A DNA stretch of 64,000 nt from an uncultured Paracoccaceae bacterium (GCA_947503935.1 CANNFR010000007.1:62001-126000); one strand, 5' to 3'; positions 24,608 to 34,760 are shown, counted from the stretch's first letter. Numbers and translations: made by a program. Notes: a model not told the origin generated them from the sequence alone.

Positions 24608-25096
24608 CTACGAGGTATATGGGTCCGCGACCCCGAGGCTGGCAAGTATCTCAGTTTCCAAACCTTCCATCAACGTGGCGTCGCCGTCACGCACGTGATC
24701 ATAGCCCAGAAGATGCAAACATCCATGAACGACCAGATGCATCGCATGGTCCGGCAGGCTTTTGCCGGCGGCGTCTGCCTCAGTCACGCAGGTTTCATAG
24801 GCCAGCGCGATGTCGCCCAGCTCACCCGGTTCTGGCGCGGATGGGGTGGCCCCCTCTGTCGCCGCGCCCCGCTCGGCGCTTGGCCATGAAAGAACATTTG
24901 TCGGCTGTGGTTTGCCACGGAAATCCGCGTTCAGCGCGGCAATGCGGGTATCGTCAGCCCCCATCACGACGATTTCAAAGTTCCCGTTCAGCTTAAGTGC
25001 TTTAAGCGTCGCGCGGCATCCACGCTCGGCCAAGACGGCCAGGTTCACGGCCTCCCATCGCGCATCCTCAATGACCGTCTCGACCAGATCAGCCAT
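24608..25096 (-). CDS. ybeY: Endoribonuclease YbeY (rRNA maturation)
   Basis: 162 residues. Single-strand endoribonuclease required for 16S rRNA 3' processing and ribosome quality control. The zinc-binding motif is clear: HLVVHGCLHLLGYDH (H-x3-H-x5-H with the following Asp-His). Also TNVLSWPS and GDIALAYE, both family blocks. Start at 25096 (MADLVETVIEDARW); it overlaps the phoH stop by 8 bases. Confidence 0.95.
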   Translation of the reverse strand: MADLVETVIEDARWEAVNLAVLAERGCRATLKALKLNGNFEIVVMGADDTRIAALNADFRGKPQPTNVLSWPSAERGAATEGATPSAPEPGELGDIALAYETCVTEADAAGKSLPDHAMHLVVHGCLHLLGYDHVRDGDATLMEGLETEILASLGVADPYTS

Positions 25097-26099
25097 TCTT
25101 GGCGTCGTAGGCCTCGATAATTCGCGCGACCAGCGGATGGCGCACCACATCCTTGGCGGTGAAATAATTGAAGGCCACGCCGTCGACCCCGTCCAGAATC
25201 CGCTCGGCCTCCGTCAGGCCCGAGACGATGCCGCGCGGCAGGTCGATCTGCGTCCGGTCGCCGGTGATCACCATCCTGCTGCCCTCGCCCAACCGCGTCA
25301 GGAACATCTTCATCTGCATCGACGTCGCATTCTGCGCCTCATCCAGCACGACGAACGCATTGGCCAGCGTCCGGCCTCGCATGAAAGCCAGAGGCGCGAT
25401 CTCAATGCTCTTCTCTTCCAGCAGGCGCGTCACCTGCTTGCCCGGCAGAAAATCGTTCAGCGCGTCGTAAAGCGGCTGCATGTAGGGATCGACCTTGTCC
25501 TTCATGTCGCCCGGCAGAAAACCCAGCCGCTCGCCCGCCTCAACCGCCGGGCGCGACAGAATGATCTTGTCGACATGCCCGCCGATGAACATGTTCACGG
25601 CCACCGCGACGGCCAGATAGGTCTTGCCGGTGCCTGCAGGTCCGATGCCGAAGGCCAGCTCGTTGGTATAAAGTGCCCGCACATAGGCCTTTTGTGCCTC
25701 GGTACGCGGCTCGACGATCTTCTTGCGGGTGCCCACCTCGACGCGGCCGCCCTGGAACATCTCAAGCTGGTCGCCATCGCGTGCGCCGGTGCCTTCGGCT
25801 GATCCGCCCAGGCGGATCGCCCCGTCGATATCGCCCGAGTCCAGCCCGCGTCCGGCCTCAAGCCTGGCATAGAGCCCTTCCAGAACCTCAGCCGCCTGAT
25901 CGCGCACCCCCGGCTCTCCCATAATCGACAGCTGATTGCCCCGGCGGACGATCTGCACACCCAGCTGGTGTTCGATCTGCGCCAGGTTGCGGTCATATTC
26001 GCCGCAAAGGTCAATCAGAAGGCGGTTGTCAGGGAATTCCAAAAGCGTCTCGTTGACGTCTTCGGCGGCGGGCGTCGGGGTCAGCGCGCTGGTGGCCAA
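25089..26099 (-). CDS. phoH: PhoH-like ATPase (YbeZ type)
   Basis: About 336 residues. Predicted RNA-linked P-loop ATPase partner of YbeY. Landmarks: Walker A GPAGTGKTYLAVA, the FVVLDEAQNAT block (Walker B), and TGDRTQIDLP. An N-terminal KH-like region precedes it (LAQIEHQLGVQIVRRGNQLSI). The start is placed at the TTG at 26099 (LATSALTP), because AAGGAG lies 6 nt before it; the frame extends upstream to 26183 without a site. Confidence 0.92.
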   Translation of the reverse strand: MATSALTPTPAAEDVNETLLEFPDNRLLIDLCGEYDRNLAQIEHQLGVQIVRRGNQLSIMGEPGVRDQAAEVLEGLYARLEAGRGLDSGDIDGAIRLGGSAEGTGARDGDQLEMFQGGRVEVGTRKKIVEPRTEAQKAYVRALYTNELAFGIGPAGTGKTYLAVAVAVNMFIGGHVDKIILSRPAVEAGERLGFLPGDMKDKVDPYMQPLYDALNDFLPGKQVTRLLEEKSIEIAPLAFMRGRTLANAFVVLDEAQNATSMQMKMFLTRLGEGSRMVITGDRTQIDLPRGIVSGLTEAERILDGVDGVAFNYFTAKDVVRHPLVARIIEAYDAKNG

Positions 26100-26255
26100 G
26101 CAAGGCTCCTTAAGGCAGAATTGACTATATTTAGAGCGTGCACCCGGATTGTCCCCAAGGCAAGGGGTGCATCCAAATTTCACAGAAATGAAACATCGCG
26201 TCGGCGGATTGGTTCCGCCAGCCGCTCAATTTCAAAGCTCCTGTCCTTCATTCTG

Positions 26256-26277
26256 TCAAAAATACCTCCGCCGGAGG
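26256..26277 (-). terminator. miaB terminator, CCTCCGCCGGAGG type
   Basis: Minus-strand inverted repeat CCTCCG-G-CGGAGG followed by TATTTTTG, 16 bases after the miaB stop. The same motif recurs as terminator in many Rhodobacteraceae genomes. Confidence 0.8.
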
Positions 26278-26293
26278 CATCCGCGGCCCGAAA

Positions 26294-27610
26294 TCAGGCG
26301 ATCAATTCGCCCGAGAGGGAATTCCGCTCAGAGCCGGTGATCCTGACCCGCGCCAAGGCGCCCGGTGCCAGATCGGGGGCCTGCGCATGCACGGCGTGCA
26401 GATAGCCGGACTTGCCGGTCAATTGGCCCGCCAGACGGCCCGGCTTTTCGAAGAGCACATCCAGCTCGCGCCCAACCATGGCTTCCTGCGCGGCGCGCTG
26501 TTGGGTTGCCAGAAGCGCCTGCAACCTTTGCAGCCGCTCGTCGGCTTCTGCGTCGTCCACCTGCGGTTTCTCATAGGCCGGTGTGCCGGGGCGGGGGGAA
26601 TACTTGAAGCTGTAGGCCATGCCAAAGCCCACCTCTTCGACCAGAGCCAAAGTGGCCGCGAAATCCGCCTCGCTCTCGCCCGGGAAGCCGACGATGAAAT
26701 CCGACGACAACAGCAAATCGGGCCGCGCCGCGCGCATCCGCTCGATCAGGCGCAGATAGGCCTCGGCGGTGTGCTTGCGGTTCATCGCTTTCAAAATGCG
26801 GTCACTGCCAGACTGCACTGGCAGATGCAGGTACGGCATCAGTTTGTCGACCTCCGCATGGGCGGCGATCAGGTCATCATCCATGTCATTGGGATGCGAG
26901 GTGGTATAGCGGATGCGTGCCAGACCGTCGATATCGGCCAAGGCGCGGATCAGCCGGCCAAGGCCCCATTCGCCGCCCGCGCCTTGCCCATGATAGCCGT
27001 TCACATTCTGGCCCAGAAGCGTGATCTCGCGTGCGCCACGCTCGACCAGATCGCGGGCCTCGCGCAGAATGCGCTCAACCGGGCGGCTCATCTCGGCGCC
27101 GCGCGTATAGGGCACCACGCAGAAGGCGCAGAATTTGTCGCATCCTTCCTGCACCGTTAGAAATGCCGTGGGCGCCGATTTCGCGCGGGTCTTCGGCAGA
27201 TGCTCGAACTTGTCTTCCTCGGGGAAATCGGTGTCGAGCGCCGTTTCCCCGTTCTCCACCGCGCGTACCATCTCGGGCAGGCGGTGATAGCTTTGCGGGC
27301 CCACCACCAGATCAACAGCCTTCTGGCGCCGCAAGATCTCGGCCCCCTCGGCCTGCGCGACGCAACCGGTGACGCCGATCTTCAGGTCGGGGCGTTCATC
27401 TTTCAGCACCCGCATCCGGCCAAGTTCGGAATAAACCTTTTCGGCCGCCTTCTCGCGGATATGGCAGGTGTTCAAAAGGATCATATCGGCATCATCGGCG
27501 CGATCGGTCAGGGTATAGCCCTCGGCGCCCATGGCCTCGGCCATACGCTCGCTGTCATAGACGTTCATCTGACAGCCATAGGTTTTGATAAACAGCTTGC
27601 GATTGGCCAC
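26294..27610 (-). CDS. miaB: tRNA-2-methylthio-N6-dimethylallyladenosine synthase
   Basis: 438 residues. Radical SAM methylthiotransferase that modifies A37 of tRNAs reading UNN codons. N-terminal UPF0004 domain with the auxiliary-cluster cysteines (YGCQMN, NTCHIR, TGCVAQ), then the radical SAM motif CDKFCAFC (near residue 153), [10 protein letters not shown], and a C-terminal TRAM domain. The frame is open to 28414 through the opposite gene, but the GTG at 27610 with GGAGG 8 nt upstream gives the family N-terminus ([16 protein letters not shown]). Confidence 0.96.
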   Translation of the reverse strand: MANRKLFIKTYGCQMNVYDSERMAEAMGAEGYTLTDRADDADMILLNTCHIREKAAEKVYSELGRMRVLKDERPDLKIGVTGCVAQAEGAEILRRQKAVDLVVGPQSYHRLPEMVRAVENGETALDTDFPEEDKFEHLPKTRAKSAPTAFLTVQEGCDKFCAFCVVPYTRGAEMSRPVERILREARDLVERGAREITLLGQNVNGYHGQGAGGEWGLGRLIRALADIDGLARIRYTTSHPNDMDDDLIAAHAEVDKLMPYLHLPVQSGSDRILKAMNRKHTAEAYLRLIERMRAARPDLLLSSDFIVGFPGESEADFAATLALVEEVGFGMAYSFKYSPRPGTPAYEKPQVDDAEADERLQRLQALLATQQRAAQEAMVGRELDVLFEKPGRLAGQLTGKSGYLHAVHAQAPDLAPGALARVRITGSERNSLSGELIA

Positions 27611-27718
27611 GCCGATCACCTCCGGCCGTCCGTCTACACCGAACCGCCCCCGGCCCGCAACGCTTGCAATGTGCGATCGTTTCGCCGATTTTGCCAGCCG
27701 CGACAGGCGGAGGCAGGC

Positions 27719-28585
27719 ATGGCCTATTCGGGGCTGGACGATTTTCTGGCAAACGGTACGGCGGCCCTGGCCAAGGGGCCCGTCGCGCTGATCCTGGCCG
27801 AGGACGCGGTTGAGGTGCAAAGCACCGTCGATCACCACCACAAGCTTGGCTTCCGCGAAATCATCTTGCTGGCGCCCCCCGATCTGGACCTGCCCGACAT
27901 GCCTGACGCGCACCTCGTCCCGTTCGACACGCTGGCCGAAGGCGCGGGCCCCGAGGCGATCAATGCGATCACCGCCGCCACCCCGCCCGGTACATGGATG
28001 TTCTACTGCTATAACGCCGAATACCTGTTCTTCCCCTTCTGCGAGACGCGCAGCGTGGGCGAGATGCTGGCCTTCCATACCGAGGAACGCCGCGATGCGA
28101 TGCTGACCTATGTGATCGATCTTTATGCCGACGACCTGAGCCGCTTTCCAGATGCCGTCTCGGTTCAGCATGCCTACTTGGATCGGTCGGGCTATTATGC
28201 CCAGGCCCGCAAGGATGCTGACAATCACGACCACCCGAAGGAACGGCAGCTCGACTTTTTCGGCGGTCTGCGCTGGCGGTTTGAGGAACACGTGCCGCCC
28301 GCACGCCGCAAGATCGACCGGATCGGCATCTTTCGCGCCAAAAGGGGGCTGACGCTGAGGCCCGATCACACGTTCAACGACGAAGAGCTGAACACCTTCG
28401 CCTGCCCCTGGCATAACAACCTGACCGCTGCGATATGTTCATTCCGCACGGCCAAGGCGCTCCGCACCAATCCCGGCAGCCGCTATGCGATCGAGAGTTT
28501 TCACTGGCACAATTCCAGACCGTTTGAGTGGAATTCCCAGCAGCTTCTGGACTTGGGGTTGATGGAGCCCGGTCAGTGGTTCTGA
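27719..28585 (+). CDS. Conserved protein of unknown function (possible glycosyltransferase-like)
   Basis: 288 residues, soluble, no signal peptide or membrane helix. The first third ([19 protein letters not shown]) looks like a Rossmann-type start, as in glycosyltransferase-A folds; distinct blocks include [54 protein letters not shown] and [20 protein letters not shown]. The pattern is reminiscent of roseobacter proteins loosely annotated as glycosyltransferases, but I see no firm DxD site. Start at 27719 follows GGAGG. Divergent from miaB. Real gene; function not assignable. Confidence 0.7.
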   Translation: MAYSGLDDFLANGTAALAKGPVALILAEDAVEVQSTVDHHHKLGFREIILLAPPDLDLPDMPDAHLVPFDTLAEGAGPEAINAITAATPPGTWMFYCYNAEYLFFPFCETRSVGEMLAFHTEERRDAMLTYVIDLYADDLSRFPDAVSVQHAYLDRSGYYAQARKDADNHDHPKERQLDFFGGLRWRFEEHVPPARRKIDRIGIFRAKRGLTLRPDHTFNDEELNTFACPWHNNLTAAICSFRTAKALRTNPGSRYAIESFHWHNSRPFEWNSQQLLDLGLMEPGQWF

Positions 28586-28591
28586 CCGGGC
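28567..28591 (+). terminator. Hairpin at the end of the unknown gene
   Basis: GCCCGGTCA / TGACCGGGC (28567-28575, 28583-28591) spans the stop codon; no strong T-run follows. Possible weak terminator between convergent genes. Confidence 0.45.
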
Positions 28592-28603
28592 CCTGGGGCT
28601 TTG

Positions 28604-29083
28604 TCAGCCGCTCTGATCGTGCATCTCGCTTTGGTCATGCATCGGTTTACGCTCAAGATCGACCTCGATCTCAACCTCGATCTCGCCGGCGTTTTCAAAG
28701 ACCAGCGTGACGGGCACGGTCGCGCCGTGCTCAAACGGCTCGGTCAGGCCCATGAACATCAGGTGATCGCCGCCGCGCATCAGGATGCTGCTGCCGCCCG
28801 CGGGAACAGCAATGCCGTCCTCGACCTCGATCATCCGCATCACGCCATTGGCGTCTTCCAGATGGGTGTGCAGCTCAATCCTTTGTGCGGCGTCCGAACT
28901 GGCGGCGATCAGGCGGTCGGCCTCGGCGCCGCTATTCTCGATCACCATGAAAGCCGCGCCGGATTTTGCGAATGATCCCGAGGATCGGGCATAGGCATCC
29001 GATATCGTCAGTGTGCCCTCGGCCATGGCCGGCAGGGCGATAGCGGCGACTGCGATTGAGAACAGAATGGGGCGCAAGAGCAT
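28604..29083 (-). CDS. PCu(A)C periplasmic copper chaperone
   Basis: 159 residues. Signal peptide (MLLRPILFSIAVAAIALPAMA), then the PCuAC fold with its copper-ligand set: H and M in RIELHTHLED and GVMRMIEVE, and HLMFMGL further on. Delivers Cu(I) to the CuA centre of cytochrome oxidase. A His/Met-containing tail (KPMHDQSEMHDQSG) may add metal affinity. AAGGAC precedes the ATG. No oxidase gene lies nearby. Confidence 0.92.
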   Translation of the reverse strand: MLLRPILFSIAVAAIALPAMAEGTLTISDAYARSSGSFAKSGAAFMVIENSGAEADRLIAASSDAAQRIELHTHLEDANGVMRMIEVEDGIAVPAGGSSILMRGGDHLMFMGLTEPFEHGATVPVTLVFENAGEIEVEIEVDLERKPMHDQSEMHDQSG

Positions 29084-29204
29084 GGGGCAGGTCCTTCAGG
29101 TGGGTTCAGTCAGCGTGCCATGCGGGCGCCATCAGCACCTCGCAAGGCCATGCCGATATAGGATGCGCCCGGCTATTGCGAAAGGCGATAAAACATCGCG
29201 GGCT

Positions 29205-29450
29205 TCAAGGCGGGCGATTTGCCGCCGCCTTCAGCCAGCCCACCGCGTCGATTGCGGCGGCCAGCGCGGCCTCCTCAGTCTCAAACACGGCGGCAGCGTA
29301 ATGACCGATGGGAAACCACCCGCGCCCATCTTCGGGGTCGCGGCGATATTCCTCGAACCCGAATGTCCCATCGGGGCGGCGGAAGACGTCGACGCAGATC
29401 GTATCGCCTTCGGCATTGATCGAGCGGACGACGTTGTGCCTGTGCGCCAT
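29205..29450 (-). CDS. Small conserved hypothetical protein
   Basis: 81 residues, soluble: MAHRHNVVRSINAEGDTICV..., with the compact blocks DGTFGFEEYRRDPEDGRGW and ETEEAALAAAIDAVGWL. No recognised domain. Start at 29450 with GAGG 5 nt upstream, 7 bases after the SRPBCC stop, so they are likely one operon. Uniform codon use suggests a real gene. Confidence 0.7.
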   Translation of the reverse strand: MAHRHNVVRSINAEGDTICVDVFRRPDGTFGFEEYRRDPEDGRGWFPIGHYAAAVFETEEAALAAAIDAVGWLKAAANRPP

Positions 29451-29457
29451 CGCGGCC

Positions 29458-29925
29458 TCACTCTGCCGCGTAATCGAAACCGGCCGCAACCAGACGGGCC
29501 AGCCGCGCCTGCCGGTGGCGATAGAATCGCTGCGCGAAAGCGGCCACAAGCGGCGTCAGCAGGCCCGCATCGATTGCGATGCGGTCGGTATAGCGGGTGC
29601 CACCGGGTGTCGGTTCCAGCGTGATCAGATGGTCCCAAACCCGGGTCAGGGCGCTATGCCCCTTGTCCCGCAGCGTGCGGACCGGGGGCGTGGTCACGGG
29701 GTATTCGATGTCGATGACCTGTCGCCCGAAGGGAAGGATGCCCCATAGTTTGAGGCTGACCTCATAGGGACCAACCTGCCAACTATCCGGAAAGGCGGGC
29801 GGGTCATAGGGCGCGATATCGACCATGCCCTTGGCGATATGAACCATCAGCGCGGGCTTGGTGATCTCGTCCCACAACCTGTCAACGGCCACGGGCAGAT
29901 CAGAGGTGATTTCAATATTCTTCAT
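29458..29925 (-). CDS. SRPBCC-family protein
   Basis: 155 residues with the START/SRPBCC pattern: MKNIEITSDLPVAVDRLWDEIT at the start, a central beta region (VSLKLWGILPFGRQVIDIEY), and a long C-terminal helix (LTPLVAAFAQRFYRHRQARLARLV). Such proteins bind hydrophobic ligands in a deep pocket; no specific substrate can be named. Start at 29925 chosen for the family N-terminus and GGAAGGTGGA upstream. Confidence 0.8.
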   Translation of the reverse strand: MKNIEITSDLPVAVDRLWDEITKPALMVHIAKGMVDIAPYDPPAFPDSWQVGPYEVSLKLWGILPFGRQVIDIEYPVTTPPVRTLRDKGHSALTRVWDHLITLEPTPGGTRYTDRIAIDAGLLTPLVAAFAQRFYRHRQARLARLVAAGFDYAAE

Positions 29926-29965
29926 CGGCAGAGTCCACCTTCCGGCCGAAGGTGACATTCTGGAT

Positions 29966-29998
29966 CATAAAAGCAAAGCCCCGCCGGGTAGGCGGGGC
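29966..29998 (-). terminator. Terminator of rpmB
   Basis: Minus strand: GCCCCGCC-N5-GGCGGGGC (29998-29978) followed by TTTGCTTTT. Confidence 0.88.
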
Positions 29999-30023
29999 CT
30001 GGCTTCTGTCATGTGCTCTGACT

Positions 30024-30314
30024 TCAGGCCGAAGCTGAGGCTGCCTTGGCGATGTTTTTCTTGATCTTCAGCGCTTTGGCCGACAGCTGGTCGTCCTTGG
30101 CTTTGGCAAGATAGGCATCCAGGCCGCCGCGATGATCGACCGAGCGCAGGCCGGCGGCCGACACGCGCAGGCGGAACGATTGGCCCAACGTGTCCGACAT
30201 CAGCGTGACGTCGTTCAGGTTCGGCAGGAACCGGCGGCGGGTCTTGTTGTTGGCATGGCTGACATTGTTCCCGGTCATCGGGCCCTTGCCAGTAAGTTCG
30301 CAGACGCGCGACAT
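30024..30314 (-). CDS. rpmB: 50S ribosomal protein L28
   Basis: 96 residues beginning [29 protein letters not shown], the invariant L28 start, with [18 protein letters not shown] further on. The extended Ala/Lys C-terminus is usual in alphaproteobacteria. The single N-terminal Cys is the zinc-independent form. Monocistronic: followed by its own terminator. Confidence 0.97.
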   Translation of the reverse strand: MSRVCELTGKGPMTGNNVSHANNKTRRRFLPNLNDVTLMSDTLGQSFRLRVSAAGLRSVDHRGGLDAYLAKAKDDQLSAKALKIKKNIAKAASASA

Positions 30315-30445
30315 CGCACTATTCCTTCAGGCTGGTCTGATTCGTGTAACGCAAATGGGCGCCGCTGGCGCAGCGCCCGAATTTCACGGGCTGATACTAG
30401 GCCGTTGCGGCCTCGTCAAGCCTTGAAGCAGCTCCCATCGGCATC

Positions 30446-30703
30446 TCAACCGCAATAAACCCGCGCGATCCGGCCTTCGGCATCCAGCACGAAGTTCAGA
30501 CGGTCGGCGTTGAAATCCTCGGTGAAGGGCTGGCCTGGCCGGATGATCCGCATCGGCGCGGGAAAGGTTGAGCGGGCAAAGACCTCTTCATCCTGACCGA
30601 TAAAGCTTTCATAGCCGTCCGCACTACAGGCGCTGGTGCCGGCCTCGGGGGCACAGGCGGACAGCGCCAGACAGGCGGCGATAAGGGATACGGGGGCTTT
30701 CAT
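30446..30703 (-). CDS. I78-type protease-inhibitor-like lipoprotein (copy 1)
   Basis: 85 residues. Lipobox LALSAC (Cys 17), then a small domain of the I78 peptidase-inhibitor family (YESFIGQDEEVFA ... MRIIRPGQPFTEDFNADRLNFVLDAEGRIARVYCG). The pattern G-x-P/Q ... RI-RPG ... D-RLN-x-D-GRI is shared with the next two genes. These small lipoproteins are inferred to inhibit proteases or stabilise envelope proteins. GGAG upstream of ATG. Confidence 0.8.
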   Translation of the reverse strand: MKAPVSLIAACLALSACAPEAGTSACSADGYESFIGQDEEVFARSTFPAPMRIIRPGQPFTEDFNADRLNFVLDAEGRIARVYCG

Positions 30704-30767
30704 GGGTACTCTCCTGAACCGGCTTCGGCTGATCGCGCCTCAACGTATGCCAAGCGGCCCGCGTTCC

Positions 30768-31031
30768 CTACCCGCAGAGGGCGTCCACCACACGCCCGCG
30801 CCCATCGGTTCGCAAGGTCAGGCGGTTGGGGTCCTCGACCGCGACAGCCTCGCCCGATTGCACAAGGCGGATCGGGGGCAGCGCATCGTTGGCGGCGACA
30901 TCCACAACGTTCTGGCCCGCAAACCGCGACAGATCCGTCATCGGGCAGGTCGCGGCGCGGGTGGTTCCGGGGTCGGCACAGGCCGCGAGGAGAGTGGTGG
31001 CGACCAGTGCCATGGCGATATTCTGTTTCAT
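30768..31031 (-). CDS. I78-type protease-inhibitor-like lipoprotein (copy 2)
   Basis: 87 residues. Lipobox LLAAC (Cys 18), then the same small fold: LSRFAGQNVVDVAAND, PPIRLVQSGEAVAVEDPNRLTLRTDGRGRVVDALCG. Second of three neighbouring paralogues on the same strand. No strong ribosome site (GAGCTG) before ATG. Confidence 0.78.
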   Translation of the reverse strand: MKQNIAMALVATTLLAACADPGTTRAATCPMTDLSRFAGQNVVDVAANDALPPIRLVQSGEAVAVEDPNRLTLRTDGRGRVVDALCG

Positions 31032-31079
31032 GGCAGCTCAGCTATTGGCGGCGGGAATCCCCCGCAACCCCACGGCCGA

Positions 31080-31412
31080 TCAACCACACGTGATGCGCTG
31101 AATCCTGCCCGATGGCCCGAGCCAGAAGTTGATGCGTGCCGGATTGTATTCCTGCGTGATGATGTCGCCGTGCTTGATCACGCGCAGTGGGCGGGTGATG
31201 CCAAGCGTGGCGACAATCGTCCCAGGCTGGCCGACGACCTGCTGAAAATCGGCCGCCTTGCAGAGGTCAGGCTCACGTTCGACCAAACCGCCATTGCCGG
31301 GCCGCGCGGTCAGGTCGCCGGGTTGCGCCGCGCCGGGGGGCGGGTTGTCGGGCGGCAATGGCTCGCACGCCGCCAGGGCCAGGACCATGCCGATGGCCAG
31401 CTTGAAATTCAT
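31080..31412 (-). CDS. I78-type protease-inhibitor-like lipoprotein (copy 3)
   Basis: 110 residues. Start at 31412 (MNFKLAIGMVLALAAC), with the lipobox LALAAC. A Pro-rich linker (PLPPDNPPPGAAQPGD) is followed by the I78-like domain (CKAADFQQVVGQPG ... RPLRVIKHGDIITQEYNPARINFWLGPSGRIQRITCG). AAAGGG lies about 12 nt upstream. Longest of the three paralogues and the most upstream in transcription order. Confidence 0.8.
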   Translation of the reverse strand: MNFKLAIGMVLALAACEPLPPDNPPPGAAQPGDLTARPGNGGLVEREPDLCKAADFQQVVGQPGTIVATLGITRPLRVIKHGDIITQEYNPARINFWLGPSGRIQRITCG

Positions 31413-31510
31413 AGGCTTGAACCCTTTCAAGATTGGGCCGATCCTGCCCGCCAAGCCGGACCGGATCAAGGGTATCGGATATCATCGCGATTATTGGGGA
31501 GGAGAGACCA

Positions 31511-32641
<1,131 letters not shown>

Positions 32642-32876
32642 CCTCCGCCTGTGAAAGCGGGCGGGACGCTGGATCGACTATGCTGCAAACGGTGAGCGTG
32701 ATTTTCGGATCTCGTTTCGCTTCGGTCACTTGCAGCGCCAGTACCCTTTGCCTGCGGACTTGACCCTTCGCGTCTTGCATAAGGGCGCTCTGCGCACCTT
32801 TCTACCATGGCGGGATGGCGTTCCGCTGAAAACTCGCTAGGTTCCCCGGTAACCTCGCGACAGAAGGACCTCTCCG

Positions 32877-33473
32877 ATGCAGATCACCCTGAAAGATGAC
32901 GACGACGCCAAGAAAGCCGACGACAAGCCGTCGAACCATATCCAGCAGCTGTTCCACAAAACCCGCAGTGTGATCATCACGGGCGAGATCAACGACAAGG
33001 TCGCCGGTCGTGCCTCGACCCACCTTCTGGCCCTGGCCGAGGAAAGCGATGATCCGATCAACCTTTATATCTCGTCGCCGGGTGGCCATGTGGAATCGGG
33101 CGACATGGTCCACGACATGATCAAGTTCATCAAACCCAAGGTCCGCACCATCGGGTCGGGCTGGGTGGCCAGTGCCGGGGCGCTGATCTTCGTCGGCGCC
33201 GCCAAGGCCGACCGGTATTGCCTGCCCAATACGCGGTTCTTGCTGCATCAGCCCTCGGGCGGGATCGGCGGCAAGTCGACGGATATGTCGATCCAGGCGC
33301 GCCAGATCGAGATCATGCTTGAGCGGTTCAACAACCTTTTTGCCGAAGCCACTGGCCAGACGCCCGAGCGGATTGCCGAAGACACCAAGCGCGATTTCTG
33401 GCTGACCACGCAAGAGGCGTTGGATTATGGGCTGGTGGGGTCGGTCATCTCATCGGTATCGGACCTGAAGTAA
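32877..33473 (+). CDS. ClpP-like protease, non-canonical N-terminus
   Basis: 198 residues. The ClpP catalytic triad is present: Ser in SGWVASAGALIF, His in FLLHQPSGG, Asp in DTKRDFWLTTQEALDYGLVG. The Ser region reads WVASAGA rather than the usual QAASMGA, and the N-terminus begins with an Asp/Lys-rich stretch (DDDDAKKADDKPS), so this is an accessory ClpP-type peptidase rather than the housekeeping one. No Clp ATPase gene is adjacent. Its ATP-dependence and partner are unknown. Confidence 0.85.
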   Translation: MQITLKDDDDAKKADDKPSNHIQQLFHKTRSVIITGEINDKVAGRASTHLLALAEESDDPINLYISSPGGHVESGDMVHDMIKFIKPKVRTIGSGWVASAGALIFVGAAKADRYCLPNTRFLLHQPSGGIGGKSTDMSIQARQIEIMLERFNNLFAEATGQTPERIAEDTKRDFWLTTQEALDYGLVGSVISSVSDLK

Positions 33474-33482
33474 CCGCCCGCG

Positions 33483-33962
33483 ATGCAGATCCGCGCGGCC
33501 AGTCCGGCTGATGCCGATACCCTTTGGGCCATGCTTGAGCCGGTTTTCAGGGCGGGCGAAACCTATTGCGTGCCGCGCGATATCGCCCGCTCGGACGCAC
33601 TGGCCTATTGGCAGGACCCGCCGCATGAGGTGTTCGTCGCGGAAGAGGGCGCTCCGCTTGGCACCTACTTCCTGACGCCCAACCAACAGGGCGGCGGCGC
33701 GCATATCTGCAACTGCGGCTTTGTCACGACGCCTGGCGCGCAGGGCAAGGGTGTTGCCCGCGCAATGCTGGATCACGCCCTTGCCACAGCCCGCGCCCAA
33801 GGGTACCTCGGGATGCAGTTCAATTTCGTCGTGGCGACCAATACCCGCGCCATCGCGCTTTGGGAGCAAAACGGCTTTGACATCGTGGGCCGTCTGCCCC
33901 GCGCCTTCAACTCGCCGACCCACGGCTTTGTCGATGCCTTGGTGATGTTTCAAACCTTGTAA
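33483..33962 (+). CDS. GNAT-family N-acetyltransferase
   Basis: 159 residues with the GNAT fold: MQIRAASPADADTLWAML at the start, motif A for acetyl-CoA binding (TTPGAQGKGVARAMLDHAL, Q/R-x-x-G-x-G/A), and the C-terminal NTRAIALWEQNGFDIVGRLP. Acyl donor acetyl-CoA; acceptor unknown. Nine bases after the ClpP-like stop and 9 before the next gene, so one operon. Confidence 0.88.
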   Translation: MQIRAASPADADTLWAMLEPVFRAGETYCVPRDIARSDALAYWQDPPHEVFVAEEGAPLGTYFLTPNQQGGGAHICNCGFVTTPGAQGKGVARAMLDHALATARAQGYLGMQFNFVVATNTRAIALWEQNGFDIVGRLPRAFNSPTHGFVDALVMFQTL

Positions 33963-33971
33963 GGAGTTTCC

Positions 33972-34706
33972 ATGGCCCGCGCCGGTATCCCGCTTCTCGC
34001 CGTTCTGATCGATGCCGACAATTCCTCGGCCGCCTGGGCCGAGGCGGTGTTTGAGGAAATCGCAGGCTTGGGCGAAGCCTCAGTCCGTCGCATCTATGGC
34101 GATTTCACCAATCCGCATCTGAAGGGCTGGCAGGCCAAACTGGCGCCCCTGGCCCTGGTGCCGCACCACCAGCCCGCCAACACGATCGGCAAGAACTCAT
34201 CCGACATCGCGCTGGTGATCGATGCGATGGATATCCTGCATTCGGGCCGGTTCGATGGCTTCGTTCTGGTATCCTCGGACAGCGATTTCACCCGCCTGGC
34301 CAGCCGCATCCGCGAGCAGGGCCTCGATGTCTACGGCATCGGCCAGCAGAAAACGCCCGAGGCCTTCCGCAAGGCCTGCAAGCGCTTCATTTTCGTCGAA
34401 AACCTGATGGGAGCTGCCGAATCGGAAGAAACCGGCGCGAAGGGCCGCCCGGCCCAGAGCGGTGGCGCCAAGAAAGAGCCCGCGAAAAACGCGATTCCCC
34501 TTGTGGTGGCCGCCATGCGCGCCATCGGGGGCGACGAAGATTGGTACTCGCTGGGCCAGATCGGCCAATACATCACCCAAGCCAACCCCGATTTCGACAC
34601 CCGCACCTATGGCAGCGCGAAGCTGTCGGATCTTCTGCGCAAGACATCGCGGTTCGAGGTGAAGCAGGGCGAGGGTAACCACCTTATCGTGCGCGATAAG
34701 GCCTGA
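33972..34706 (+). CDS. NYN domain + OST-HTH/LOTUS protein (copy 1)
   Basis: 244 residues. The N-terminal NYN (PIN-like nuclease) domain shows the acidic sites LIDADNSS and VSSDSDFTRLA; the C-terminal OST-HTH/LOTUS domain (about 175-243) contains WYSLGQIGQYITQANPDFDTRTYG. LOTUS domains bind RNA (G-rich or structured), and NYN domains are predicted RNases, so an RNA-turnover role is likely. AAGGAG lies 6 nt upstream. A second gene of the same architecture follows. Confidence 0.88.
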   Translation: MARAGIPLLAVLIDADNSSAAWAEAVFEEIAGLGEASVRRIYGDFTNPHLKGWQAKLAPLALVPHHQPANTIGKNSSDIALVIDAMDILHSGRFDGFVLVSSDSDFTRLASRIREQGLDVYGIGQQKTPEAFRKACKRFIFVENLMGAAESEETGAKGRPAQSGGAKKEPAKNAIPLVVAAMRAIGGDEDWYSLGQIGQYITQANPDFDTRTYGSAKLSDLLRKTSRFEVKQGEGNHLIVRDKA

Positions 34707-34760
34707 TACGCACAGAATGCTGCCTTAAGAAGGTCCAATTTCTTCGCTGAAGTCTTGCCA

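Noticed and set aside
27611-28414. In-frame N-terminal extension of miaB (minus strand) across the opposite gene
   Set aside because: The extension is antisense to the 27719-28585 gene and not MiaB-like; GTG at 27610 has an ideal GGAGG site and gives the family N-terminus.
32642-32876. Possible RNA or small gene in the 235-base gap before the ClpP-like gene
   Set aside because: No stable long hairpin, tRNA-like fold or ORF with ribosome site was found by eye.
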